Source of the DNA: Zonotrichia leucophrys gambelii
Lineage: Eukaryota; Chordata; Aves; Passeriformes; Passerellidae
Direction: 5' to 3'
Length of the DNA stretch: 64,000 nt
Assembly (NCBI RefSeq): GCF_028769735.1
Contig: NC_088173.1
Location: 63,821,921-63,885,920 of the forward strand
The translations under genes and the position numbers were made by a program. Below the pieces are notes generated by a model. It ran no database searches. It saw only the letters and a program-made list of their open reading frames with translations, and had not been told where the DNA came from. This document shows, piece after piece, positions 1 through 13,900 of the stretch. Every line of letters starts with the position of its first letter. Position 1 is the first letter of the stretch.

Positions 1-1877
1 ATGTCCCTCTTAATCGCACAAAATCATTAGATGTCAATGTCTTAACACTTCAAAACCAATTTTACAGTATTTTTCAATTTCTAGTCTAAGTTATTCCACT
101 CACAAAGATGTGATGCCTGCAGTTTCTCTAACATGTATGTTCAAATACCATGACAACATATACAGTAAAAAAACAAGCTGACTTCCCTAAAGATGGTCTC
201 AACTTGAAAATTCTAACTAGAAATAATCTCAGTTGACATTTACAGTTTTCTGGTTTAGAAATGGGATAATGTGGTAATAATTGTCTGCTGCTGTATGATA
301 CAAGACTTTTTAGAGATCTTACAGCAAATTTTACCAATATGAGGCATTGCATTCTTAAGGAAATTTTCTCTGTAATGAAGTAGTAGATTGCAGTAAGAAC
401 AATATACTAAATCTGCATCTGCATCATTAGCACGTAACTTCTCATGTAGTCTATAGACTGACAACTTTACTGATGTCCAGAACACTTGTAAAAAAAACCC
501 CAAGAATTTTCACAAAAAATCAATCCAAACCAAAAAACCCTTTCAATGTAGTACTGCTAATTCATTGCACTGTTCATTCATTATAATAAAGTTTTTAAAT
601 TAACATTATGAATTCATAGCATGTTTTTAAATGTACATTAAGTGATTTTATCTTCTTTTCTGTTAGGAAAATTTATCCTGGACAGTGAGCAATGGCTCCC
701 ATTTTTTTATCCATATTGTCAAAGGAACATTGTACATCTGCCTGAGCAGAATTGTAAGACTGTCCTTCATTGTGATTTTATGTCAAAAGGACTTCAACAG
801 TTACCAACCTTGCATGAGTTACTTCAAAGTTTCCTATATCAATAACCTCTGAGCCTATTTGCTGTGACACTGCTCATGTTATGCCCATGAGATGTATGCC
901 AGCTGTTTCCATAGAAACAACAACTGTCATTTCAGTTAAGAGAGCTGAATAAGACAAGAATTTGTAAGTCTTACTTTCAAGGCATGCATTATACTTCTAG
1001 CACTACTATCTATGAAAGTCAGATTCTGTTTTAGGAAGTCACTAAGTCTGTATTTCAACAGTCTTGTGCTCAGCCTATTTTATGCAACACAAAGCTCCCA
1101 GGTAATCATAAATCTAGCAATGTTTATGCACAGTGATATCCTGCAAAGCTCCTTGAACATCATGGGAAAAAGAAAAATCTGACACAGACAAAATCCTGTT
1201 AAAACCTTAAACTATGTTCCACTCTCCTGTCAGGGTAAATTCTTCCCATCTCGCTTACTTCCACTTCCGCAATGCAAACATTAAAGTCCATTTCCAAGGA
1301 TGTGTTGTATGCCACTCAAACATACACCTTTCTTACAATCTCATATCAAGCAGAAGAGTACTTAATTCAGGATAAAACCTACCCAACACAATGAATTGTC
1401 AGTGTTAACAAAACAAACTTGGATACCAGAGAAAAAAGCCATATTAGCACAGCTCTTCAACTGGGCTAGTTCACACCACTATGCTTTTAAGCATTACACC
1501 CCTCTTTCATCACTACTTTAGCAGCGTCCAAACTAGTGAGCAGAGAAATAGCACTTAGGTATTGTGGCACACAGACACACCCTTTATGTCAGTGGCCAAA
1601 ATTTCACCCACAAGAGCTTTCTGGAAAAAAAATAATTGTCCTTCTTTACAAAGCTTCTCTGCAACACAGTAGGGTGGAATGCAGAGATGATGTCAGAATC
1701 TAATGTTATTACTCTCAGAGCACTCATAGTCTTCATGGAGTAAGACACATCTTTTGGCACTTTAATTACATGAAGTATTCCAGAAACTTTGACACTGAAC
1801 CTTATATATAATACATACATATTTAATGGAATTTTTATAACAGCAGAATAAGATACATTTTCTGATCAGATTACTAC
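1..1877 (-). other. ARAP2 intron after exon 22 (runs off the left edge)
   Basis: AT-rich intron sequence. I see no exon, repeat family or other gene in it. Short open frames on both strands show no protein-like composition. Confidence 0.7.
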
Positions 1878-1941
1878 CTGTGCCATAAAAATGCTGATCA
1901 TCCACTCCATCTGCACATCTTGTCCATCACAACATATATAC
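1878..1941 (-). CDS. ARAP2: ARAP2 window exon 22: last strand and helix of PH5
   Basis: 64 nt, residues 896-917. It encodes [20 protein letters not shown] and ends in phase 0. Trp909 is the invariant PH-helix tryptophan, and the CCD turn is a family feature. Donor gtagta, acceptor gttctag. The following exon (basic linker and C-terminal tail) must lie left of position 1. Confidence 0.91.
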
Positions 1942-4900
1942 CTAGAACACAATACACAATTAATATTAAAAGCAATGGAGATGCCAGTTACAGTTACACA
2001 TATTAAAGAACAGGCTTCAAAACTACATCAAATACTACTTAAATTCATTCATGTTATCTATATTTATTATTAACACTCCCAGAAAAAATAGGCATATATA
2101 AATACTTCAAATTATCACTTTATCTACTTTGATGACAATGCCTGTGCTTCATTTTAAGCATGTGCACAGGATTAAAATCTCTCATTCTAACTTTATCACT
2201 ATTGTTTGCTCTCTGGTCACAGAAGGAAGTCAGACATTTAAACCCAAAACATGAACCAAACATACCGACTAAGAAAGTTTCTTTACTTAAAAAAAAACCA
2301 AAAATTGACATGAAAGCAAAATAATGCCCATTAGTTTCAAATACTCTTATTTTGCAATTCAATATTTCAACAAATATTAGACAGAGAAATTAAACCCAGT
2401 GTGCGTTTCATGTTTACCTACCACTGGTGTTTTTCAGAAAATACTGCAAGTCCCCAGCTGAAAGAAAGAAGATTTTCAAAAGTTACTTCCATAAACAGGG
2501 ACATATTCCTCAAACAGCAGAGATTAATTACCTTTATACAGTCCTCTTAATTAAAAAAAAAAAAAAAAAAAAAAAAGTTGCAAAGTCTAAATGTGTACTG
2601 CAAATCCACAATAAAGTTGTGGGTTTGAGGATGGATTTTGCTAATTTTCTTACAACAGTTAATGACCTTTCTGTTTTAGACAAAGGGTTATAGCAAAACA
2701 CTCCAGATGACAGCTGACTAGTTGCCACATTTTTTGCTGTGGCTGTGCTTTTTAAAAGGAGCTGGAAATAAAACTGTCAGGTAAAGAGTCCACTACAGTG
2801 TAGAAGTCACAGAGAGAAAAGAGCTATGCTTGTACAGTAAACAAAAGGAATCACATGATTTTATAGGGATTTAATAATTACTAGGAAAATGAAAAGGGAG
2901 TGGGTGCACAATGAAGCCTCTGAGGTGAAACAAACAGACACTTCTGGAGATCCAGAAGAGACTAGGTAAACTCTTCTTTTGAAAGCAGACTAAAAATAAA
3001 CTTCAAGGTAAAAAAATCCTGCGAAGACACATTTACATAATCTTTTTACTCCTATTTTGGACTAATCTCCTACTCATTCTGCACTTGAATTAAAAAAAAA
3101 AAACATACTAAAAAACCACAAACCCACCAACGATTTCTGTAACATGGCTAAGCTTTGAAATTCACAGACTTTTTTGGGGTGTTTTCATTTGCCAACTGTA
3201 AAGGAAAAGTTCAAGCAGATCTGTTTAAAGGCAACAGCCAACATAGACTCCCTCCGGGATAAGATCCTATGTGCATTGTCTCAGTATCTCAAAGCTTTGA
3301 CCGAACAAGAACTGGAAACATCTGAGAAAAACAGGTGTTATTTCCCAATGCTCTTTTCCTGAGAGATAGTCACTGATGTTTGTAAAGGGCACTGTAGTCT
3401 TCAGCTAGCAGAAACATCAAAATAACAAAGATCCTGAAAAAGGAAAATCCTCTGCTGAACAGGAACTGCCAGTAAGGGCCATGACTAACTGGTTTTCTCT
3501 TCTCTCTTTTTACTTGGTGCAAGGAAAGTGTGTCCACCAATGACATGCAGGACACATAGCACAAAACTAAGTGAGCCAGGAGCGACCATATCCACAAGAG
3601 ACAACAAATGCACTTTAGATTACAAAGAGCTAATCAATAAAGTAATTTACTAGCACAGATTAGTTAACATGGAACATGAAAACAAATACAGGAAAAGAAC
3701 AAATAATATTACAGGGGATAATTTAATTCAGTATACTGCTATAGGCTTCTTGACTTTTCTTTGCTCCACAATGTTCTATGCTACCCTTTATTGATGATAC
3801 TACAATACTTTTTACACTGTGTTATTTTCTTTTCTATTCTTACTTTGTTGGTGGCTTCATTTTCTTTTTCACTCCAAGATAAAGCTTCAGAGAACTGACA
3901 GGCAACACTTTTTCAGGTTTGCTAGCCTGCAAATAAAGTAAGATTCTAATTATTGTATCAGGAATGTGCCAAAGAGAAAATGCCACATGACTGATTTCAC
4001 AGTTCGGTTTCTTTCATGGAGTGCACCCCTCTTTTCTAGCAAATCATTAAAATATTTTATCTCTTTCTTTGCCACTAACAAAGTGTACCAGTCACTTTTA
4101 CCGGAAGCAGACTGATTAAGAATTTAAAGTTCACAAGAAATCACAAAACTGTAACATAATCAGAAAAATGAAGATGTGGTGCTTTATATGAACACAAACT
4201 CTTCCAAGAGACAGGAAGATGGGAAATGGGATTGCTCTCTGTTAAATAACCTCTTCTATGGAATGGTGAAAATTTTCTTCAAATCAGAGAATGGTTTGGG
4301 TTGGAATGGACTTTAAAGACTAATACTCAATCTAAACCTACTCTCAGTTTGAAGGCATTACTGTTTTTCTTCTGCATTACACTCTTCTAAAATATCTGTC
4401 TCTATCTTTCTTCTAGGCTCCTTTCAGGTACTAGAAGGCCACAAGTAGGTCTCTTTTCCAAAGGTCTTTCAGCCTTCCTTCACAGACAAGGTGCTCCATA
4501 TCCCTCTGATTGACCTGGTAGCCTCCCAGGTCCATGTCCTTCCTGCGCTGTGCCCCCAGAGCTGGCTGCAGCCCTGCAGGTGGGGTCTCACCAGGGCAGA
4601 GCAGAGCAGAGGGGCAGAATCCCCTCCCTCCCCTGCTGCCCACGGGGCTCTGGGTGCAGCCCAGGACACCTTTGGCTCTCTGGGCTGTGAGTGCCCATGG
4701 CTGGGTCGTGTCCAGCCTCTCACCCACCAGCATCACCAAATCCTCCCTGGCAGGGCTGCTCTGGGTCTGTTCATCCCCCAGACTGGGCTGATATCATGAG
4801 TTGACCCAAACAAGGTGCAACACCTTGCACTTGATCATGTTAAACCTGCAGAGATTCCCATGGGCTTACTTTTCATGCTTGTCCAGGCCCTTCTAGATGG

Positions 4901-7900
4901 CATCCTGTTCCCCAGGTGTATCAACCACACCCCCAGTTTGGTGTCATCTGCTGAAGAAGCACTCAATTCCCCTTTCTGTGTCACTAATGAATATATTAAG
5001 TAGCACTAATCCCAGCAAGGACTTCTAAATGACACCACATGTCACTGATGTCCATCAGGACTCTGAGTCATTGATCACTACCCTCTGGATGTGACCATCC
5101 AACCACTTTCTTATCCATCTAACAGTCCACTCCATCAATTCCATCCCTCTCCAGTTTAGAGAAAAGAATATTTCTCTAAATATTCTTTTCTCTAAATGGA
5201 GGGACCATGTCAAAGGCCTTACAGAATTTCAGACAAATGGCACCTGCAACTCTTCCCTTGTCCACTGACATAGTCAATTTATCATAGAAGACCACTAAGT
5301 TGGTCAGGCAGGACTTGCCCTTGGTGAAGCTTTGCTGACTGACTCAAGCTCACAATCCCTGTTTTAGACAGTGCCACTGGGGCACTGTCCATTAGGCCAT
5401 TCATCCATTAGGCCACTAGGGCTGCTAAATCAAGATGAAAAAAAAAGCAAATCATGTCTTTGAACAACAAGAAGTCTCTGGATAACATATCCTGACTTTT
5501 GTGGGACAGGGGATGGGAGGGCAGGGCTTTGTTCCTCCTTGTCTCTTCAGGAAGGGCAGCCCAGTGAGATAGAAGGAATCCACCTGGTTTCTGGAGAACA
5601 CCAGTATTGGGACTTTCACAGGACAAAGAAATGGAACAACAGGAATCTCATTAAATTTAACAATGATAAACGCAAACTCTTGCACAGGTGAAGGAACAAA
5701 CTCTTTGAATGACAGAGAGGAGGAGGCAGTTCAGCTGATAGGGACCAGAGCGTGCTGGCAGGTGCCAAGCTGGGCATAAACCAGCAGAGTATCCTAACAG
5801 CAAAGGTGGTCTCGCTTTCCTGAGCTAGCAGAAGCACAGTGACGAGGTGGAGGAGAGTGATTCTCCTCCTTTCCTTATTATTTGTGTGACTGCATCTTTT
5901 GGATCCTTGAGACAAAAAAGAGAATCAGTAATCTGGAGAGGGCTCAGCAGGGGCCCACCAGGCCATCTGGGGGCTGGAGCACTTGCCCTGGAGGAGAGGC
6001 TGAACTAAGAGCAGACCCCCAGCACCTACAGGGAAATTTTGAAGCAGACTGAGTGAGGTATTTTGTATTGTGAGAAGACTACATCTAAGCAGAGACAAAC
6101 TTTCCCCCATGAGGACAGTCAGGTACTGCAACAGGAAGCCCAGAAAGGTTGTGCTATCTGTCCTCAGGGTTTTCGAAGACTTTAACAGATTAAAGCCATG
6201 CACAACATGTCCTGACCTCAGCTGCTATCCCTGCTGTGCACAGGAAGATGGACAAGGATCTCCTGAGGTTCCTTGCTTGCTCCTTCTTGAACTACCTCTA
6301 GTCAATCTACAGAAGACATAGACCCACAGGTGTGAGAACTGAATGTTACTGGAAGATGAAGTGCTGAAAGGAAACAATAGATGCACACTATTACAGAGAA
6401 AAATATTTAACACAACACAAAAGCATTCCTTTAGTACTTTTAGGTCAAGTGGTTTAGCTTTCAATGTAGAAAAAACTGCACCAAACAACAAATCTTATAA
6501 TCCCAGTACACAAAGCTACTCCCTACTGTTTACTGTCCCTCGATTCTCAATTTCCCATTCTATAGCTTTCAATTTCTAACACTCCAATGTGGGAAAAAAG
6601 AGGCACTTAAGAGAACTTAAAAAACAACAAAACACACAACAGTTTTATGGTTGGTATTCTTGTGTAACTTCCTGCTCAAAAGAAGGGTACTGCCAGGATA
6701 AAAAAATACCCCTGCAGAACATACTATTAACTTAAACAACTGCATCCTTCTCAAAATAATGCACCTTAAGGGAGCCATTTTTTTTGTCTGTGAGCTTATC
6801 TCTTAGCAACAGAACATTAAAGGGGTAAATTATTTCAGTCAATTAACACAATATAGCAATTTAGCATACAGTATTCATGGAAACTTTCAATGTTTTTGAT
6901 AATTGCTCTTGAACAAGAGAAACACTGAACAGAATGTATCTCCACCTGCATATACAAATTTAATTTGCCATTAATGAGAATTTATAAATTAATTAGCACG
7001 TGTGGCCTTATTAACTACAATTTTCCATCTGCAATGTCAAGCGTTCCTACTATTCATTCCTAAATATGACTAAAATTAAACCAAGATTATTCACGGTAGA
7101 TTAATATCTCTCAAAAAATGTAAAACAAACTCATATACTATTTGATCAGAATGGTATTGCCATTTGCATTTAGAAAAAATAATTTAAAAATAAGTGTTCA
7201 AAGCACCTCCTGAGTTGGGGAATTAAAGTTTTTTATAAATTAGAATGGCTTAAAAGAGGAGATTATAAAGTGGTAAAACAATCCTGTCATAAATTCTTTC
7301 CAAGATACTAATTAAGGTTTTATGGGCATATTAATTTATTCTCACATATGTGCCAATTTGAGTTTTAGCACTAAATTGTAAGACATTATTTGTGACATTC
7401 TGGGGTCATTCTAATTAAGATTGTATCCACAGCTTCACAAGAAGACACAGTGCATTAGCTTACGTGAGCAAGGGATATGTCTTTAAAAAAGTACTTTAGG
7501 AAGGTCAGCAATATACATCTGTATTTTTTGGATGGGAAAAAAACAGCAGTCAGCAAAAATAAAACCACTTGAAACTTTGTTTTTTTTTTTTAACCAGAAA
7601 TAATTGGAACTAAAACACAGTTCTTTATTAATATTATTTGGCTTTATACTTAAACACAAGCTGCATACACTCAAATCCACTATTTTAAGAAAAATCCCAT
7701 GAAATATTTAAAACTGAACCCTTCCTGCTATTAATCATGACTAAATTCACTTCTATGGAATTCTGAAGTATACATAACCTAATTATCCATACTAGTTTTT
7801 AGAGGACTGAGAATACATCTGAAAAATGTTGTTGGGAAGCAGGGAAATATTTTCCTAGTGTATTGAGAGTTATTGTTTCCTATAATCTCTTCTATCATGA

Positions 7901-10900
7901 GACGTGTCTGCATAAGAACCCTGTTGTTTGAATTTTTAAGGGCTTTGTGTGAAATAACAAGAAAAAAATGGCATGCACTCCTTTAAGTTCCATATTACTT
8001 CTGCTGCAGCTTTCAACAGCAGGTTTTCAAATAATTTAATGTCAGCACAAAGCACCCAAAAATTGTTCTCTTTTTAATTTTTAAGCTTATAGTAATGCAT
8101 AACTACAATAGCTAAACGATGAACCCACAGAAACTCCTTATACTAAGACATCTGTGAAACAGCAAGACAAAAATCTTAGACGTCAACCCAGATTCTAGAA
8201 GTTGCCATTTCATATGAGAAATGTTGATCTGTTTGTTGATATTTTCTTGCTCAAACAAAGAAGAAAGCTTAATGCAAAGTTTGTCTGCTGTACCTTCATA
8301 TCCTTATAGAGAAACAAGTTTCCTTCCCGCAACACAAAGTAACGGTCTTGGAATTTGTTTCCAGACAGTAGTTTTGATGGCTCTTCCTTGTACTTCAGAT
8401 TGCCTGCTTTCACAGTACCTTTCTCATTTTTCTCTACCAAGAAAAAAAAAAAGCATTTTGTTAGAGGATTTTACAACAGTAGAAGCTTCTAGTTTTTAAG
8501 TATTACTGCATATCAAAAAACTAAAATTACATTGGTAAAATTGATTTAGTATTATGCTATACATATACATAAATAATTGTATTAATTATATTATATTAAT
8601 ACACACACATACATATACAATAAATATTACATTTCAATACATATTGCACATTAATGTATTCTACATTCATAAATTGTACATTCATCCTTAAATATTCACA
8701 TCATTATTATTTTAATTACTGGTGGGAAAAAAGTCTTCTCTGTTTCACTTGTATGATAACATGCAAAGAATCTACCAACAAACTCTAATTCAAAGAATAT
8801 TTTCAGCATATAACGTGTACTTAATACCAAGAGTATGGCATGGATACTTTTAATCTCTGTGCTTGAGAGGCAAAACATTTCCATAAAAATTAGATTTAGG
8901 TATTTTCAGGTTTCCTGTTCTGCTCAATATCCATACATTTTTCCATTTTGTCAGCTTTTCCCAGTAAGTACCCTTCCCCAGCAAAAACTTCTGAACAATA
9001 ATTACAGTCATTGCCATGCTGCTATGACTCATGCACATGAAGTGAAACTCAAACTAAAATGGCACTTTAATAGTTAAAGTGAGGAAAAACAAAGGAAAAT
9101 ACAGTAATTCCTACTGTCTTAATAACAGAACACAGAATTCAGCAGAATTCTGAAGTATGCTTTTCTCCCTGAGGTAAACAGTGCTGGAGGCAGACTGCAG
9201 ACATGAGAAGAGAGCAGGTGGGCAGATGCAGCCTTCTCCTCCATCCCACTCAACACCTTTTCACCTTGAAGAGGGAGCCAGATTAGCAGGGCTAATAATT
9301 ACCCCCAAACACTAAAAGCATACCACTTATGCCATATTTTGGCTTTCACCACCTATTATCTTTAGCTAAGTGTAGGTACCTCCTGTACCTACCTTAGGAA
9401 ATACTGAACCAACTTGTTTAGGAGTCACAGAATAATACCACTAGCTTTTGTGCTACATTATTTTCAGGATAAGAAATAAAACTGTGATGTAAAAGGGGTG
9501 TAATGTGTATTGAAAAGCTCATTCTTACCTCAGTACTCAATTGGCTTTTTTCATTAAAATACCACTTAGACTTTGAGCATCTGATATCAAAACTCTATTA
9601 TTAAGAAGCAGTACATGGTAAAACATCAAAAAATAAGAATCTAAACCTAGAATCAATACACTCCAACAATTAAAATCAGAAATTACTTAGAAGTCCTCAG
9701 TTATAAGTGCAAATATATGTGCACAGTTAAAAAAACCTGATTCTCTTTTTGCCAATAAGAATATTTATTTCACATTCAGAATAGAATATGAATCCTTATC
9801 CACACAATCATAACCACTTTTTTCTATTTTTTAATTGTTTTTTTTTAAACTATACAAAATGAGAGTAGCAGAGTACTTAGTGAGAGTAGCAGGATACTTC
9901 CACATCTTTACCAAGCTGGAAGACTTTACATTTCTGCACACAGCTTGCAACATGACAAAAACTCATTCTAAACTTCACAGCATTCCTATGGCAGCAAATC
10001 TGTCAAACACTTGATACTTACAAAGATATTAGAATAGCCTGAAGGAGGAAGAAAATAATTCTCTAAACTGATGATATTCGATATACTTTAGAAGCCAGCA
10101 TTTCATTAAATAAAACTAAGACAATAGGGATGTGTCCTAATCAGAATGTATTTTTCAGACACAAACTTTACAAAATATGCTAAACTTGACAGAACTTTGC
10201 AGCCAGGAAGTAGGTACACTTAATCCATGGAGGATCGATCCACCTATGGTTTAGAAGCTTGCATTTCAAAGAATATCTCTGAATAATAGCCCCTGTTCTC
10301 AGAAATCAATACTTACCACTCCCATTATACAACACTGTACTGAGAAAATTTCAAGGACCTATATACACAGAATTGATAGTAAATTTAACAAATAAAAAAT
10401 ATCTGGTTTTCTAACAAATAAAACTTTAATATGAGAAATTTTTACATAAGGAGAAGGGGTCTTGAAATAGAATTAAGCTGTCCTTGAGTATCTATTATAC
10501 CAAAATACAGTGCACATCTTGCCCTACTGAGTAGCACTTGAAAGAGTGCTCCTACAGCAAGCATGAAAAGCTATGGAATTAATCGTCAGGAACTAGCAAC
10601 TAAAAACTGCAATAAAATCGAAAACTCACCACAAATTTGCTGAAACATATCAATACAAATAAACTAACTATTTTTTCCCTGAAAAGGAAAATTGGTTTCT
10701 ATACAAGAGAAAACAAACACCTAGACCTCAGTGTAAGGTTTGGATTATAGAATCACAGAATAGCCTGAGTTGGGAGGGACCCACCAGGATCACAGAATCC
10801 AGCTCATGGGTGAATGCCCTACCCAGGGATCCAACCCACAACCTTGGTATTATTAGCACCCTGCTCTGAACAACTGAGCTCATCTCAGTTGCAGAACATG

Positions 10901-13900
10901 AGAAAATAGTTTTAAATGGACAAGATGAGAATAAGTATCAAAATCAGGAATGAACTTTTCCCATGCTCTATAAGGAGCATGGGAAAAGTTGTACTGACAG
11001 AGAAGACTGTGATGAGCTGCCAAAATGAAAGGAGGCTGAAAGAGCTGCTTCTTATGCTCACTATTGAACCAACATTATTTCAAACAACATTATAGACTCA
11101 GGAAGAAAAGGGAGAAAACTGCTGAGAATGAAAATCTCTCAAGTAATATTAACAGGAAAAAAATAGTCCAGAATATAATAATTAGTCTTTAAGATTATTG
11201 CGTAAATCAGGAAAGCAAGGAATATTCATGGAATTAAATTATAAGCAATAAATTATCAAAGTCCTATTAATTTTACTGCCAAGTAGGAGGACATCCCTCC
11301 ACTCAGTTGCCCATTCGTATGGGCTGAATCCACTCTTAAAAACATACTTCAAATCATAGTGGTTGGACATCTGGCCCCAGCCCTATTATTCAGTGACAAG
11401 GAGTTATCCACATATAGAGTGTAAGAGACAGAAAAGATTGAGGTCTCCCCTTCTTCCTTCGAGCCAGCAGTTATTTCCAGCACACTTGAGATGGAGAGCC
11501 CCACCATAACCTTAAGTACCTTGTACCCTAAACACTGGGAACATCTCTTCCCCAGTAACTTCATTGTGCATATTTTCTCATTCTGACACTATGTAGTGAT
11601 GGATTCACAAGACTACTCGGCCACATGGAGTTTGCAGACATCAACACTGTAAGCCTGCAATATGGCAGAAATTTTCCTTTTCAAGCCACTGAGAAAACCA
11701 ACATAATTCATTTGGTAAAGTTTTAATTATTTTAAAACAAACATTAAAAAAATCACTAAATATAAACAGTCAAAAGACAGTGTGTCTACAGTAACATCAA
11801 ACTGAATGGAATTGATGCAAACCATTACTGTAATAAGCTGGGGGAACAAATGGATGCAAAATCTAGGAGATACGAAGGAGTGCAAATAGCAGCAGATCTC
11901 TCCTTTATTACATTTTATAAACTGACACCAGCCTAATCTTTATGTGTTTCTTAGAGCAGTGATTCACACAACCCTTATGACCCATTCCCTCTCCTGATTT
12001 CAACACATATCTAGTGACATGATGGGAGTTCATATATCAAGCTTTTAATGAAGTAGGCCATTTCTCTCCATTCATGATCTGCTATCACACATTTATTGAC
12101 AGTGAAACCCAACCATAAAAGTCATGAACAGCACACTTGTTCAGGTTCGTTCACATTTGTGAAATATACTTTTACAGGAATAAAGCATGGAGGAAGAAGC
12201 CATTATTTTCAGAAGAATATGCACATTAGCATAAATTTTACTTCTTGAAATAAAGACGAGATATATAGAATGGAAAGATTAACATTTCCATATATGAGAA
12301 AGAGAGGAAAAGATAGATATATTTGAATGAGTCGTTAGATAAAATAAGACAAAGATTAAACCAGCCATCATGTGTTACCATCACACATTATACAGTCATA
12401 GCACACAGGATTTCAACTGCTTGAAAACAGGATATAATTTTCGAACTCCCAAACTTCCACTTCTCACAAAGCAGATAATACATACTACACAGGGGACTTA
12501 AAGCCAGGTGTTATATGGAAAAAAAATAGACTGGGGCAATGTTTAAACTGTATATTTTCACTATATACTTCATCTGTATTTTAAGTGTTAGGTCCCTTCT
12601 AAAGGCCACATACCCTCCAAATTATTCAGTTGCTTGAGTATGTCATTCAAATGAGTACGTCACCTGGGATGGGGCAACCCTGGATGTACAGACAGACTGG
12701 GGAATGAGATGTTGGAAAGCAGTGCCATGGAAAGGGACCTCGGGGTCCTGGTCAACAGAAAGCTGAATGTGAGTCAGCAGCCAGGTGTGCCAACCCTGTC
12801 CTGGCTGGGGTGCATCAGGCACAGCAGCACCAGCTGGGCAAGGGAGGGGATTGTCCTGCTCTGCTCTGCACTGGGGCGGCCTCACCTCAAGTGCTGGGGG
12901 CAGTTTTGGGCACCACAATATAAGAAGGCTATAAAGCTATTAGGGAGTGTCTAAAGGAGGGCAACAAAGATGGTGAAGGGCCTTGAGGGGAAGCCCTCAA
13001 GTATAAAGAGTGGCTGAGGTCACTTGGTCTGCTCAGCCTGGAGGAGACTGAGGGGAGGCCTCATTGCAGTCAAAAGCTTCTCTGTGAGGGGAAGCAGCGG
13101 GGCAGACACTGATCTCTTCTCTGTGGTGACCAGTGTCAGGATAACAGAATGATCTTAAGTTCCACAATGGAAGCTCGGGTTGGATATCAGGAAAGCTTCC
13201 CCCAGAGGGTGGCGGGGCAATGGAAAAGGCTCCGCAGGGAAGTGGTCACAGCACCAGACTGAGAGTTCAAGAAGTGTCTGAACAACACTCTCAGGCACAG
13301 GTGTTATTCATGGGGCTGTCCTGTGTAAGGCAAGGAGCCGGACTTTGATGATCCTTCTGGGCTTCTTCCAACTCAGAATATTCTGATTCCGTGAAATTAG
13401 CTTTGTAGTTTGGAGGCATCAAATTAGCTAATAGAAATTTCTATTAGCATACCATAGTTATATAAATATATTCCCACAGTATGACCTAGATAAGAGCAGT
13501 TTCAAGCTTCACAGCAGAAGCTCACAAAGTGTGAACTGAGTGCAGAATTTCTGTACACTTTTATATTTCAATGGGAGAGCTTATAGTTTGTAGAAACAAA
13601 CATCCATATTCTCTGTGTTTCCATAGGGAGTCACCACAACCCTCTGTAAATCTGCAATTTTAATGAAGTAGCAGTAATTCAGTTGTACTGGGACACTTTG
13701 CTCCAATGAAAACAATTGCCATCCTCATATTTCCATGTAAAATAACTAAATTTTAAAAAAATTACATACCACTGTAGAGATTCACCATGTCTGTTGTTAG
13801 AAATCTCTTTATTATTAGATATGCAGCGCCAGGCTCTGGTAGTGAACTCCAGTGAAGAACTTGTTCTAGTACATTCTCTGTATAATGCAGAGGACGTTCT

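Larger units (their letters stand above)
3927..8293 (-). other. ARAP2 intron between exons 19 and 20
   Basis: Holds two CR1 fragments in head-to-head orientation (about 4281-5375 and 5500-6300). The remaining 2 kb to the right is AT-rich without recognisable features apart from a T(12)-like run near 7580. Confidence 0.8.
8434..13769 (-). other. ARAP2 intron between exons 18 and 19
   Basis: Contains a short direct repeat at 9860-9901, a tRNA-derived SINE at 10746-10885, a perfect hairpin at 10953-10990, a CR1 fragment at about 12655-13398 and a 22-bp palindrome at 13427-13448. 8571-8700 is AT-rich with short TACA repeats. No other gene seen. Confidence 0.8.

Noticed and set aside
2424..2693. 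88-codon plus-strand frame through the poly-A run
   Set aside because: Lysine run encoded by the A(24) homopolymer; antisense to exon 21.
3370..3597. 75-codon minus-strand frame near exon 20
   Set aside because: No resemblance to ARAP2 or another family and no splice sites in phase with the neighbours.
4431..4799. Several 84-102-codon frames on both strands
   Set aside because: They lie in the GC-richer CR1 fragment; the length reflects composition, not a host gene.
10823..10885. A tRNA-Ile gene
   Set aside because: A and B boxes are recognisable, but the acceptor stem is missing and the sequence continues into a CR1-like tail, so it is a SINE head.
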